Assembly (NCBI GenBank): GCA_016708345.1
Contig: JADJFX010000016.1
Span: 1-64,000, forward strand
Length of the DNA: 64,000 nucleotides
Reading direction: 5' to 3'
Source: Candidatus Rhodoferax bjergmarkensis
GTDB lineage: Bacteria; Pseudomonadota; Gammaproteobacteria; Burkholderiales; Burkholderiaceae_C
The notes under the pieces are model-generated. The model saw nothing but the letters and a program-made list of their open reading frames with translations, had not been told where the DNA came from and did no database searches. Positions 1-9,435 of the stretch are shown here, piece by piece (position 1 is the stretch's first letter; the number at the start of each line of letters is the position of its first letter). The translations under genes were made by a program, and so were the position numbers.

Positions 1-261
1 CTTTCGAGCATCAATACGAGGGCCTGTGAAGCGCGGGCCAGTAGCGCGGTTCTTTGCTCGGCTCAAGTTCTGGTCATCAGAGGTGCCATGATTCCTGTGA
101 ATCCGCGAAGTCCGCTTGCACTGATACGGGTGTAACCGGGTATGTAACCATGCCATGTGCAACCACTGTTTTTCGGATTCATTCTTGAAAAGCCCGAGTT
201 CTTGCAGAGTAGGAGCGTCGTACTTCGACGGTACCTTTTTGGAACCGTCGAAGTTTTGCCA
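1..261 (-). pseudogene. Degenerate second copy of an island hypothetical-protein segment, runs off the left edge
   Basis: On the minus strand an open frame with no start codon runs from 261 to the window edge. Its first part (GSKKVPS, then APTLQELG, then KQWLHMAW) parallels the small gene at 278-448 (GSKMVPPEN, SPTLEQLG, ERWLHMAW). The DNA is also alike: an ACCATGCCATGTG core occurs at both 149 and 289. The two copies are separated by a stop codon, so this looks like an internal duplication in a broken gene. The motif resembles the P-T-L-x-x-L-G-[IL]-x-K segment of phage and island proteins of unknown role. Homology is low confidence, and the gene continues outside the window. Confidence 0.3.
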
Positions 262-277
262 TTAAAGCGAACTGCGG

Positions 278-448
278 CTAGGGGTGCAACCATGCCATGT
301 GTAACCACCGTTCTGCCAATTCCTTCTTTGACAGGCCAAGCTGTTCAAGCGTTGGGGACTTGTTTTCTGGCGGTACCATTTTGGAACCGCCAGAAGAATT
401 GCGGCCCTTCAACTGGTCTTTAGCCCCTGTAGCCTTCGGAGTTGCCAT
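278..448 (-). CDS. Small island hypothetical protein (56 aa), possibly the N-terminal fragment of a longer gene
   Basis: The frame begins with ATG at 448 (MATPKATGAKDQ) and ends at 278. It is lysine- and proline-rich and holds the SPTLEQLGLSKKE motif that recurs in degenerate form at 1-261. The length is far below that of the island proteins it resembles, so it may be the 5' piece of a disrupted gene. It reads in the same direction as all other island genes, towards the left edge. No function can be assigned. Confidence 0.35.
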   Translation of the reverse strand: MATPKATGAKDQLKGRNSSGGSKMVPPENKSPTLEQLGLSKKELAERWLHMAWLHP

Positions 449-641
449 CAGGATTTCACCCAGCTTGCGTTTAGGGCATCGTTTAGGGCAGCATCGTTTA
501 CAGGTTTCCACCTTTCCACTCGCGCCCCATCCATTCAGTGGAAACCATGCTGGAAACCTAAGTGGAAACTTCCGCTTTGAATGTCGGTTGAGGCGTTAGC
601 TCTGTTAGCGTTTGCTCATGCTCGTTGGGTTGCGTGAGCGC

Positions 642-1070
642 TCACGGCTCGGCATGTGGAATTGCTTGACGGGGTGTAGGTGTCTCAGGGGGGTGTAGTT
701 CTCGCATCACGTCCCGGCAGTCACGAGCCACGAATGCCACGCCACCAGCACCACGGATGCGGTCGAGAAACACGGCCTGCTCAGGTCGCAGCTTTCCGGT
801 CGGGCCTTTCACCTCAACACCCAACATGCGGCCATCGCGCAATTGCCCCAGCACGTCAGGGCAACCGACAAACCCGAATTTCACCCAGCGCGTGCCGATG
901 CGGGTAGCGCCTGAGTTCATCCGTTCGCACCAGACAACGGCAGGATGCGCCCTGAGCGCCTTCAGCACCTCAATCAAGGCCACGGCCTCGGGTCGGTCGT
1001 TGGTGCGCTTGGTGGGGCTTGTGGCCATGCCAAACAGGTCAAAGGCTGGCAGTCGATTAACTTTATTCAT
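642..1070 (-). CDS. VRR-NUC domain (PD-(D/E)XK) nuclease, island-encoded
   Basis: This 142-residue protein has the compact VRR-NUC layout. An early glutamate lies in ERMNSGATRIG, a glycine/aspartate stretch follows (FVGCPDVLGQLRDGR), and then GVEVKG, which supplies the E-x-K of the PD-(D/E)XK site. Family members are structure-selective DNA nucleases found in FAN1 and in phages and satellites, where they are often next to primase or helicase genes. That matches the context here: the primase-type gene lies just upstream on the same strand, with one small gene between. The start overlaps the end of that small gene by 4 bp, so they are probably cotranscribed. It appears intact, unlike several neighbours. 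Confidence 0.72.
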   Translation of the reverse strand: MNKVNRLPAFDLFGMATSPTKRTNDRPEAVALIEVLKALRAHPAVVWCERMNSGATRIGTRWVKFGFVGCPDVLGQLRDGRMLGVEVKGPTGKLRPEQAVFLDRIRGAGGVAFVARDCRDVMRELHPPETPTPRQAIPHAEP

Positions 1071-1318
1071 TGGACGGCCTCACTTCTTCCATGCAACCCG
1101 TGCGCGTTGCATTTTTCAGTTTCTCCGTCAAATTGATTGATGCTATCGGTACTACCCAATAAATCGCCCTTGGTTGCGCTTTCAGGGCGGCAGGCAATCC
1201 TTGCACCAGAAAGCGGCTCGGTCGTCGATTTGGCGGCATCACGCAGGCCATGCGGTAGGGCATCCCATACGCTTTCGAATCGCTTGTTGGGAGTTTCACC
1301 AGAATGGAAATCACTCAT
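1067..1318 (-). CDS. Hypothetical protein (83 aa) between replication gene and VRR-NUC nuclease
   Basis: ATG at 1318 (MSDFHSGETPNKRFESVWDA) opens a frame that ends at 1067 and overlaps the VRR-NUC start by 4 bp, as in a translationally coupled pair. The frame also stays open upstream to 1507, but that part is proline/phenylalanine-rich and overlaps the repeat cluster at 1341-1527, so the shorter start is preferred. The protein is polar, with no membrane segment or recognisable domain. Coupling to the nuclease is the main support that it is real. Confidence 0.45.
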   Translation of the reverse strand: MSDFHSGETPNKRFESVWDALPHGLRDAAKSTTEPLSGARIACRPESATKGDLLGSTDSINQFDGETEKCNAHGLHGRSEAVQ

Positions 1319-1340
1319 TGCAGTGGCTCCCTGAAAGTTC

Positions 1341-1527
1341 ACCCGTTCCCACCCGTTCCCATGCATTCCGGGAACGAGTGAAAAGGGCGGGTTGGACATG
1401 AATATTTCATTCATTCCACCCGTTCCCAACTTGTTTTCCTTAGGGAACGGGTGAAACGGGAACGAGTGGAATTTAGGCGGCAGCATGGGCCACCTCCGCT
1501 GATTCACTCTCTGGTGCGGGAACGGGT
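1341..1527. repeat. Seven copies of a 10-bp repeat (ACCCGTTCCC), iteron-like cluster
   Basis: ACCCGTTCCC occurs on the plus strand at 1341-1350, 1351-1360 and 1418-1427. Its complement (GGGAACGGGT, or GGGAACGAGT with one change) is at 1370-1379, 1443-1452, 1458-1467 and 1518-1527. The last copies lie inside the 3' end of the replication gene, the rest in the gap before the next small gene. Clustered short repeats in both orientations beside a primase/helicase gene recall the iterons of P4-type satellites and small plasmids, where the replication protein binds. The copy count and positions are observed; the origin role is inferred. The inverted copies could also form hairpins. Confidence 0.6.
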
Positions 1528-3681
1528 GGAATTGCCTGTTTTTGCCAGCTTTTGGGTATCACCAGCTTGTCAGCAGGTAGGCCAGCGCCAGCAATCAGGG
1601 TTTCGTGTTCCTCAGTCGTCAAGTTCACTAAATACGCTGCCTTGCTGTTCACTGCCCGTATGGCGGCAGGAACCTGTACCTCATACAGCCAGCGCTCATG
1701 CAGCAGGTTTTCCAGCATCGCCACCACGTCGGAAGTCTTGCGCCTGACTTTGGCCTTCACCCCTGCCCGGTTCAGTGGATTTCCTGCCAGCCACGCCACC
1801 TCCACGGCGTCGCGTATGTCTTGGCGCAGGCTGGCTTCATCTTCTTTGCGTTGCTGCTCTGCGGCCTGTTCTGCGGCTTCCTTGCGGCTCTGTTGTGCTG
1901 GCGCTGCAATGCCCCAGCGAAGCAGAACGGTTTCCATGTTGCCGAATTCGTCCGGTTCCACGGTTTGCGCGGTGTAGCTGGTAATTTCAAGCTCAGGCCA
2001 CTTTGCTTCAAACCGGGTTTTGCCTTGCACCAGATAACGACTCTCTCCCTCCCGAATGAGAAACATGGTCTGGTTGGCATCGCCCTCTATGGCGCTTGCC
2101 CCCCGGCTGGTCAGTGCGTCACTGCGGGTCAGGTTCGCTTTGGCAACATGACAGATTAACCAAACTGGCAGGCGGTCAAATCCCTGTTTCAATGCGGCCA
2201 TCATTGCACTGGCCTCGCTGTTGTCGTTCTCGTTCTCCAACGCCAGTACGGCGTTTTTCGTGTCCAGCACCACCAGCGGCAACACCTCCACGCCTTCCAC
2301 GGTGCGGGTGAACTGCTCCCGGTAGGTCGCGCCCACACTGGCAACAAACGCCGGGTCGAGTCGCACGGCCTCCACGATGTGAACCCGCTCACGTACCCGG
2401 TTCAGGTCGATACCGAGATTTGAATGCAGCGTCAACCCGGCCAATATGCGGCGGGCCTGCTCCACGTCCTCAGTGACATAGACAACATGCCTCCACTGGC
2501 GCGGCATCAGTTCGTCACCATGCAACCCGGCGGCGGTCAGTGCCAGCGGCAGCAGCGCGGTCGTCTTGCCCACGCCATGCGCGCCAGCGATAACGACAAC
2601 ACCATGCCCAATAAAGCCGGGTATCACCCAGCGCGGCGGCTTCGCGGTTCCATCAATGTCAACGAATCGCGCAAGCGGGTGAACCTTGGGTTCAGGCTTT
2701 GGCGGCGCGGTCGCGGCTTCCAGTAGCGCAGTCAGCACGTCGAAACCGTCGCGCTGCATCAGGTCGTGCGCGTCGAAGTTATCAGCCTCACCGGGCGGCA
2801 TGGCGGCAACGGTGGCACCAACATCGGCGGCAATCTTTGCGGCGTCGTGTTCCTTGCCCACATCGGGCACCACCACCAGCCGGGCAGCAGCATCGTTCAG
2901 GCGCAGGGCTTGTGCCACCTTTCCAATGTTGCCAGCACCGAAGCAAACCACGGCAGCAGCCCCGGTCGCCTGCCAGCACGCCCACGCCTGCCCGATTCCC
3001 TCCACGATGTAAACCACGCCACCGGGCACCAGTTCGCCCACGGTGAACCAGCCTTCAACCTTGCAGCCGGGTAAGTTCAGTTTGCCGGGCTTGCCAGCAG
3101 CTTTCAGGCGGGCGGCAACATCAGGCGGCGGTATCAGTTGCAAGGTCGATAGCGTGCCATCAGTGGCCATGCACGGCACCACCAACGCCCCGGCCATACT
3201 TTCACCCATGATGCGCAGCGGGTCGCAAGCAGGCACCACCCGCAAAGCAACCAACGGCACCCCGGCGGCTTGCTTCGCTGCAATGTACGGCTGCCCGTTT
3301 GCAGCGGGTTCACAGCGGTTGTAAACCTCGCTGGCACCCATGCCAAGGGCAGGCTTGCGCGACGTCTCTACGGGCTTGGATACTCGTTCTGGCGCAGGTC
3401 GTGGGCTTGCGTTGCCATCCTGCCAGCCGTGGTCACGGGCCATCCCAAACAGTGCACAGCCCCAACACCACCGGGCGCAGACTTGAAACTGCGAAAAGTG
3501 GCGCGGCAGGCTTGGGCGTTGTAGTGTCGGCTTGGGCGCTCCATTGGTCGAAGTCATCAAAGCCACCGCCAGCAGCATGAAAAGCCATCCCAGCTTTAAC
3601 CCATTGGTCACGAGGCAGGTCGGGCGGAATCGTGTTCAGCGCATCGCGGGCGCGGTCGGTGTCATTCGCTTGCATGGCCAA
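1473..3681 (-). pseudogene. PriCT-2 / Toprim / RepA-like ATPase replication protein with two frameshifts
   Basis: The gene most likely starts at ATG 3681, where a PriCT-2-like segment begins (RARDALNTIPPDLPRDQWVK). Near 3540 the reading must move to a second frame (HYNAQACRATFRSFKSAPGG). Near 3460 it moves to a third frame (LFGMARDHGWQ), which then stays open to 1473. The long part carries a Toprim-like region (VVYIVEGIGQA) and a RepA/AAA_25-type ATPase with Walker A GAHGVGKTT and a Walker B-like LPLVVLDT. Such primase-helicase fusions start replication of satellites and small integrative elements. Either two real indels have inactivated it or the sequence has two errors here. Restored, it would be about 735 residues. 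Confidence 0.72.
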
Positions 3682-3982
3682 TCCCTTTCTGGCGCATGGC
3701 GGCGGCGGCCTGTTTCGCTTTGGCTGGCAGGGAATACCGGGCTATCTTTCGGATACGTCCGTTGCACTTCACACGGATTGAAATTGGCTCCCAGCCCAGA
3801 TAATCCAGCTCCTTCACAGCAGCGGCCAAACGCCAGCCATTGCCAGAGTCCAGCCAGTCGATTTGTGTCAGGTCACGCGCCAGCAGGTCATTCAATGCCT
3901 GTTCAGCGGCGCTTCCACGCGGCGGCATCAATGGGCAGAATGCCGGGCCTTCAAACAGGGGGATTTGTTCTTGTGTGCTCAT
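3662..3982 (-). CDS. Island hypothetical protein (106 aa) coupled to the replication gene
   Basis: ATG at 3982 (MSTQEQIPLFEG) was chosen over the upstream in-frame start because such proteins usually begin close to this motif. The C-terminus (WEPISIRVKCNGRIRKIARY) is basic and could contact DNA. Its 3' end overlaps the start of the replication gene by 20 bp, which suggests one transcript. Proteins of this shape are common between the AlpA-like regulator and the primase in betaproteobacterial islands, but I know of no assigned function. Confidence 0.55.
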   Translation of the reverse strand: MSTQEQIPLFEGPAFCPLMPPRGSAAEQALNDLLARDLTQIDWLDSGNGWRLAAAVKELDYLGWEPISIRVKCNGRIRKIARYSLPAKAKQAAAAMRQKGIGHASE

Positions 3983-4157
3983 CAAATCCCCCAAACCAGA
4001 ACCACGCACTGCACAACCAGCATCACAAACATAATGCAGAATGCAGTGTTTGCGCTTGCGTAACGTGCGGTAGCAGCTATAAAATCAGTAGCGTATTTAG
4101 AGAGTGTTTTTACGACTTGCCGGGCACCACCCCGGCATTCGTTTTTGTGGGCGGCGC

Positions 4158-4412
4158 TCATGCTGTCACCCCTAGCAGACGCCGAATTTCAGCCATCGGC
4201 CAATGAAGATTGGCACCGACTCGAATTGGGCGAATGGGACCGGTTCTTTGCGGGCCCAAATTCTCAGAGTCTGCGGCGCTTTTCGGAGGTAGAACGCAGC
4301 GGCGTGGCAGGTCAGCGGTGGGACGTGTTTCCAGTTCAGCCGGTGTGAACTGTTGTTCGGATTGTGTTTGCATTTGAGGCCTTTCTGCGTTTTTCGCTGT
4401 TGAAGGCCTCAT
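4158..4412 (-). CDS. Putative AlpA/excisionase-like DNA-binding protein
   Basis: The last 45 residues fit the end of an AlpA-family helix-turn-helix domain: LPPKSAAD, then GPIRPIRVG and LHWPMAEIRRLLG. The usual family pattern is a short helix-turn-helix followed by P-x-P-[IV]-R-[LIV]-G and W-x-x-x-E-[IV]. The middle of the domain is compressed compared with the family, so it could be atypical or damaged. AlpA-type proteins act as excisionase/activators in P4-like elements. The position between integrase cargo and the replication genes fits that role. Three near-identical GCCGCGATA repeats lie just upstream. Confidence 0.45.
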   Translation of the reverse strand: MRPSTAKNAERPQMQTQSEQQFTPAELETRPTADLPRRCVLPPKSAADSENLGPQRTGPIRPIRVGANLHWPMAEIRRLLGVTA

Positions 4413-4446
4413 GTTTCCTAGGTTTTTTTGCTCCTGAAAAGGTAGC

Positions 4447-4495
4447 GCGGTTTATCACGGCTTATCGCGGCTTTGCGAGTTCTATCGCGGCTTTT
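4447..4495. repeat. Short direct repeats upstream of the AlpA-like gene
   Basis: Three imperfect copies of a TATC[GA]CGGC motif are spaced 10-18 bp apart. They sit 35-85 bp upstream of the AlpA-like start, where an operator or iteron set would be expected. This is only a pattern observation; the binding role is a guess. Confidence 0.3.
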
Positions 4496-4559
4496 TTAGC
4501 CCTTCTCAGGCGGTCGCTCAGTGCATTTTTTGACATGAATTGCGTGGGTCATCAAAGCA

Positions 4560-5250
4560 TCAATCCACTGCAAGCCATCCCCGGTTTTCCCTATAAATGG
4601 TTTCAACTTTTGTTGGCGGCCATGTCGCATAGCTTAAAGCCAAATCACGGCAGTCACTGAACGGGTCGCTTTCGCCACGCTGTGCTTTTTCAATCAGCGG
4701 TGCCAGCAGGTCAGGGCGTTGGTTTTTGGGTATCGCAGGCGCATCACTGGCACCCACCACGGGCGCAGGCGCTGCGGTCTTCTGCTTTTGGGCAAGTTGT
4801 AATTCTTCCGCTGCTGCACCAACGGTCGCGCGTACCTCTCAAATCCATCCATTATTAAGGTCGCTGTCTGGCTATCAACGAACGGGGAGTAATCGAGTGC
4901 CATTCGTTCACTGTGTTTACTCGCTGAGAGCGGCTGTCTATCATCACCCATGAAGTGATAGCGACCATACTCAAATTCATTGCTGTAAATCAGCTGAAAC
5001 TCTTCTTTGAAAACGAACGCACCAGCCGGGAGTAAGCCGGGTGACTTGTCCCGCCACTTGGCTAACTCCCGTGCATGGCGCAGTTTGTATTCATCCTCAG
5101 TTTCAGTTTCGTTGGCGCTTTCTTCAGCCTGTAAAGTTGCGCTCAGTGCAGCAAGTTTTTTTGGCATGGCCCGGTTTGCCACCACCTCTGCGCAATGGGT
5201 GTCACTGCACCGTTTTCAATACGATAGGCACACAACCCGGCAAATCTGCC
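4560..5250 (-). pseudogene. 3' part of an island hypothetical gene, split by the IS110-type element and frameshifted
   Basis: On the minus strand this segment continues the gene whose first 41 codons lie at 6802-6924. Reading from 5250, GRFAGLCAYRIENGAVTP follows directly on FAGDEY from the far side of the insertion. A frameshift near 5185 leads into MPKKLAALSATLQ and GLLPAGAFVFKEEF. Another near 4830 leads into ATVGAAAEELQLAQKQK and the end at 4560. The pattern L-L-P-A-G-[AC]-F-V-[FW]-K-[ED]-E-F is familiar from conserved island proteins that begin with an INGREAIPVRA motif. Function is unknown. The gene has at least two frameshifts besides the insertion. Confidence 0.6.
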
Positions 5251-6801
5251 CTAACTGGTCTACAGGGACTTCCCAATAAATCAACATAAATTTTGGTTGT
5301 CAAAGGTAGTTCATGTCTTCCTCATTGGTAAACGGTATTCCTGGCGGCACGTAAAACGACGATGCTAAAACACGGAACTGACTGCACATCTACAGACGGC
5401 CTTGTTGCAATCACATGAATTGCGGACCCAGATACGAACCGCTCGGTGAGGCCCCATTCGTCCCGCGTGGTCACCACAATCGGGTGCCACTACCTGTTAG
5501 TCGGGCTTGCTCACCGCCGGTCTGACCTGTTTACTTCATCTTCGAAATCACGTCTGCGCAAGGAAACATAAACATTCGATTCAAGCGTTGCTGACTACGG
5601 CCCTATGCCAGCGCACCTGCTATCGGTGGGGCAGCAATTGCACCCCCCGGCTTCACACTCATGGCGCGCATCAAAGACCACGCCCTTGGTCATCACCGCC
5701 CACAGAATGCGCATTCTTGTTGGCCAATGCCACCGCCGCCTTTTGCCAGCCTGAGCGCTCGCGCAGCTTGAACACCCACTGAGAGATCGGATCATCTCGC
5801 TTGTGGGCCGTCAGCACCATCGAGCGGGCGGCCTGGATCAGTAGCGTTCGCAAATACACATCGCCCCGTTTCGTGATGGCTCCCAGATTGTTTTTGCCGC
5901 CGCTGGAGTTTTGCTTGGGCGTCAGACCCAGCCAAGCACCAAACTGCGAGCCGTTCTTGAACTGCTTGAAATCCCCCCACGGTTGCCACGGTCGCTGATG
6001 CCGTTACTGGCCCAACACCCAATAGCTCCACCGCCGCATGCGCCTGCGTGTCGTCATGGACATGGGCCGCAATGCGCTTGTCGCACCAATCCATGTGTTC
6101 ATCGAGCTCACGCCACTGATCCTGTGCTCGCTCAATTGCCAAACGGGCCAAAGCCGCTGGAGCTCAATTGCCATCCTCCAGTACCTCACTCAGTACCGCA
6201 CGCAATGCCCGGGTGCTTTGCGCCACAACAATGCCAAACTCCGCCAGCAATCCCCGGATACGGTTGACGCAGGCCGTGCGATCTTGCTTGAAGCCCTCAC
6301 GCAGGCGGTGTACACACAGCATGCCCTGCTGAGAGGCCGTCTTGATGGGCACAAAGTGCATTCTTGGGCGATGCGGCCTCACAGATAGCTGCGGCATCGT
6401 TGGCGTCGTTCTTGCCGGTCTTGCCCTGCAACCGGTAGGGACTGACGAGATGACCTGGAATGATGCGGGCATCCAAACCCAACACCACCAATTTGCGCGC
6501 CCAGTGATGGGCACCGGAGCAGGCCTCCATGGCGACCATGCATCCGGCTGGTAACTGGGCACACCATTGGACAAACTTGTCTCGGGGTAAAGAACGGTTG
6601 GTGACTAGCTTGCCGGCCGTATCCACCGCATGGACTTGGATCACGCGCTTGGCCAAATCGACACCTACGCGAACGATGCGGCGATCAGCGGTGTTTGGTG
6701 TAATCTCTCGCTCATGGGACTTCTCCTTCAAAAAGTTTAGATTGAATGAACAACCCAATCTTGGCACTTGATGCCGTTACCGCGAAGTGGGAAGTCCCTT
6801 C
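5251..6801 (-). mobile_element. IS110-family insertion sequence (possibly IS1111 subgroup), degenerate
   Basis: Borders were deduced by rejoining the interrupted gene. GATGAATAC on the minus strand (6810-6802) reads straight into GGCAGATTTGCC (5250-5239) with the frame kept. The 1551-bp insert holds a DEDD transposase on the minus strand. It also carries subterminal inverted copies of GGGACTTCCCA, at 5265-5275 and, as the complement, 6788-6798. Short subterminal inverted repeats are a feature of the IS1111 branch of IS110. No target duplication is evident, which also fits IS110. Confidence 0.7.
5595..6740 (-). pseudogene. IS110 transposase, several frameshifts
   Basis: The N-terminal RuvC-like DEDD domain is readable from about 6740. 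It shows VGVDLAKRVIQVHAVD (first Asp), MEACSGAHHWAR (Glu) and KNDANDAAAICEA (paired Asp). The frame then shifts near 6350 into QGMLCVHRLREGFKQDRTAC, again near 6160 into QWRELDEHMDWCDKRIAAH, and the Transposase_20 part (LLGVGPVTASA) follows. It shifts again within that domain and ends near 5600-5670. At least three frameshifts make it inactive. A full-length member is 330-400 residues. Confidence 0.72.
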
Positions 6802-6924
6802 GTATTCATCTCCTGCGAAGACGTTGGCGACAACATCGGGGCTCATAGTTTTGCGGTCACTCAGAAACGGCAGTGCCCGCACTGGGATAGCCTCACGACC
6901 ATTGATTTTGATGACGACATTCAC
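6802..6924 (-). pseudogene. 5' part of the island hypothetical gene interrupted by the IS110-type element
   Basis: GTG at 6924 follows a strong ribosome binding site (GGAGGT, 5 nt upstream of the start). The product starts with NVVIKINGREAIPVRALP and continues through MSPDVVANVFAGDEY to the insertion point at 6801. The remainder lies at 4560-5250. The INGREAIPVRA start is typical of a conserved hypothetical protein in Burkholderiales integrative islands, usually between the AlpA-like gene and the integrase, as here. Function unknown. Confidence 0.6.
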
Positions 6925-7008
6925 AATGCACCTCCCGTGCAACTCCCAGCAAGGATGCCCCAGCAGGCCAGGGGAGGACTGGCTTTTCAACCCGGTTTCG
7001 ACGCGGGT

Positions 7009-9421
7009 CTAGCTCTGCACCAAGTACCCAAATAAATTACTGGACAAAATGTCCCGCTGAACCTATGCTGGCGGTATGCACCAGCAAAACCAGATCAAAC
7101 GCACCTTGGCACTGCCGGACTCAATCGAAGTCGTGCGCGCCTGCTCAACGCAGAAGCTTACAAAAATCCGTGCCTCGGTTTCCAAGGCCGTGTGTCAGCA
7201 CTTCAACTTCTCTGACGCACGCGGTCGCCCACAAATCGGTGGTTGCGTCAAGGCACTGCGCGAATTGGAGCGCGTAGGTCATTTGTCCTTCCAGCGCCAT
7301 CCAAAGCGAAGACTCTTAAAAGCGCGCCGCCTGGACTGTGCTGTGCCCAATCCAGTGGAGGTACCTGCACAAGCGGGCGATGTGCGGGCTTGCGCTGGTC
7401 AAGGTTGACAGTGTTGATCTGATGCGCATCTGGAACGAAATGATGATCCGCGAACACCCCCAGGGTGCCGGCCCTCTGGTGGGCTGCCAACTGCGCTACC
7501 TCATCAATTCCGATCACGGTTGGCTGGGTGGTTTTTCTTTCAGCGCAGCAGCCCCTCAATCTTCGAGACAGAGACCAATGGATGGGCTGGGACACGGAGC
7601 AACACCGTGCGCACCTGCACCGCGTACTTGGCATGAGTCGCTTTCTGCTGCGCACCAGCGTGCATTGCCACAACCTGGCCTCCTGTGCTCTGGGCATGGT
7701 ATTGCGACAGGTGGGGCCGGACTTTGAGGCCCAGTACGGCTATCGACCCTGGCTGGTGGAGAGTTTTGTCGATACCGAACACTTTCTTGGCACTTGCTAC
7801 AAAGGCGACTAACTGGATCGACATTGGGAAAACCAGGGACGTGGGCGTCAGGACCGCGAAAACAAAAAGCCAAGTCTGTCAAAACCATCTACGTCTATGC
7901 GATTGAGCCCCAGTGGCGCGCCAGGATGGGGTGGCTGAACCGGTGGGATTGGTGCCATTGGAAATCGGCCAAGGGCTCGATGCAGATCAATGGGCCGCAC
8001 AAGAGTTTGGCGGTGCAAATCTGGGAGACAGCCGTCTGGCTGAACGCCTCGTATCAAGCGCCCAAGCCCTTGGAGCCATACCAGGGCGCACCTTGAGCGG
8101 TGCCCGCCAAGGCGACTGGCCAGCCGTCGAGGGCTACTACCGCATGATCGACAAGCCCGATGATGCGGCCCTGACTGCCCGGCCATTTTGGCACCACACC
8201 GAGAGCGCACCGTGCAGCGCATGATGGGCCAAAGCACTGTGCTGTGCATCCGGGGACGGCACTGACCTGAACTACAACCAGCTCGATCAGTGCATCGGTC
8301 TGGGCGTGCTGAGCAAAAACCAAACCGGTGCCAAAACCCGCGGGCTGCACCTGCATTCAACCTTTGTGGTCAGTACCGAAGGCTTGCCGCTGGGGCTGCT
8401 GCAGGCGCAATTCTCGGCCCCTGAAACCCAAGTCAGAAACTGACACTCGTCCACAGCCCAGCATTCCCATTGAAGAGAAGAAGACCTTCGCCTGGATTGA
8501 GGGCTTGCGCACGTGTTGAGCTCGATAAGCAGCTGCCCGGCACCCGCCAGATTTGCGTGATGGACCGCGAAGCTGACTTCTTTGAACTCTTTGATGAGCA
8601 GCGTAAAACGGGTAAGGTTGATTTGCTGGTGCGCTCCAAGCATGACCGCGTCATTGATGATAAGGCTGGGCATCTCTTTGAATCGGTCAGGGACAGCCCG
8701 ATTTGTGGCGAGATGGTGATTCAGGTGCAACGGCAAAGTTCACGCACCAAGAAGAGTAAACAGCAGGCCAAACCCGGGCATGTGCAACGCAGCGCCACGG
8801 TGGCGGTGCGCTACAAGGAATTGAACTGCGCCCAGGGGTGTATCAAAAAACAAAGCGCCGATCAAGCTCACCGTAGTGCATGTTCAGGAGACGATCCAGC
8901 CCAAAGATGATGAACCGGTGGAGTGGTTTTGCTGACGACCTGCGATGTATCAAGCCCTGAGCAGGCGCAGCAGATTTTGCGCTGGTACTGTCTGCGCTGG
9001 CGCATTGAAGATTGGCATCGGGTGCTCAAGAGTGGTTGCAATATTGAAAACTCCAACACAAAACCGCCGAGAGACTCAAACGCACGATTGCCATCAATTT
9101 GGGTGATCGCCTGGCGCATCATGCTGCTCACGCTGTTGGGCCGGGAGTGCCCGCAACTGGCCGCCGAGGTTTTGTTCTCGGACTTGGAAATCCAAGTGCT
9201 CATAGCAAGCTCAAAAAAAACTGAACCAACCCCTCCTGCTGGGGGCAAGCCGTACGTAGGGTCGCTCAACTCCCGGGGCTACCTTGGCCGCACTAAAGAC
9301 CGTCCACCAGGTCATCAACTGATGTGGCAGGGCTACACCTGTTTGCAAATGATGTGCGCCGGATTCGCGTTGGCGCTGCAAAGTCAAGATGGAAATAGTT
9401 ATGGGTAAAGGGCAGGTCTAG
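7009..9421 (+). mobile_element. IS4-type insertion sequence with DruA-like N-terminal domain, degenerate
   Basis: Imperfect terminal inverted repeats bound the element. The left end reads CTAGCTCTGCACC then TACCCAAATAA. The complement of the right end reads CTAGACCTGCCC then TACCCATAACT. The roughly 2.4-kb insert has one long coding track on the plus strand, broken by frameshifts (see 7076-9408). No clear target duplication is visible, only CTAG at both ends. It lies between the island gene split by the IS110-type element and the HigBA pair. Confidence 0.65.
7076..9408 (+). pseudogene. Fused DruA-like (DUF4338) and IS4/Tn5-type DDE transposase, multiply frameshifted
   Basis: The start at 7076 gives a domain with KIRASVSKAVCQHFNF and GRPQIGGCVKALREL. 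After frameshifts come GPLVGCQLRYLINSD, WMGWDTEQHRAHLHRVLGMS and WLVESFVDTEHFLGTCY, all characteristic of the DUF4338/DruA family. Past 7913 the Tn5-like transposase N-terminus appears (EFGGANLGDSRLAERLV, then GDWPAVEGYYRMID). The DDE core follows with ICVMDREADFFELFDEQR and LRWYCLRWRIEDWHRVLKSG (the YREK-type glutamate region). At least five frame changes or stops interrupt it. Intact, it would exceed 700 residues. Confidence 0.68.
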
Positions 9422-9435
9422 CTGGGGCAAAACTG

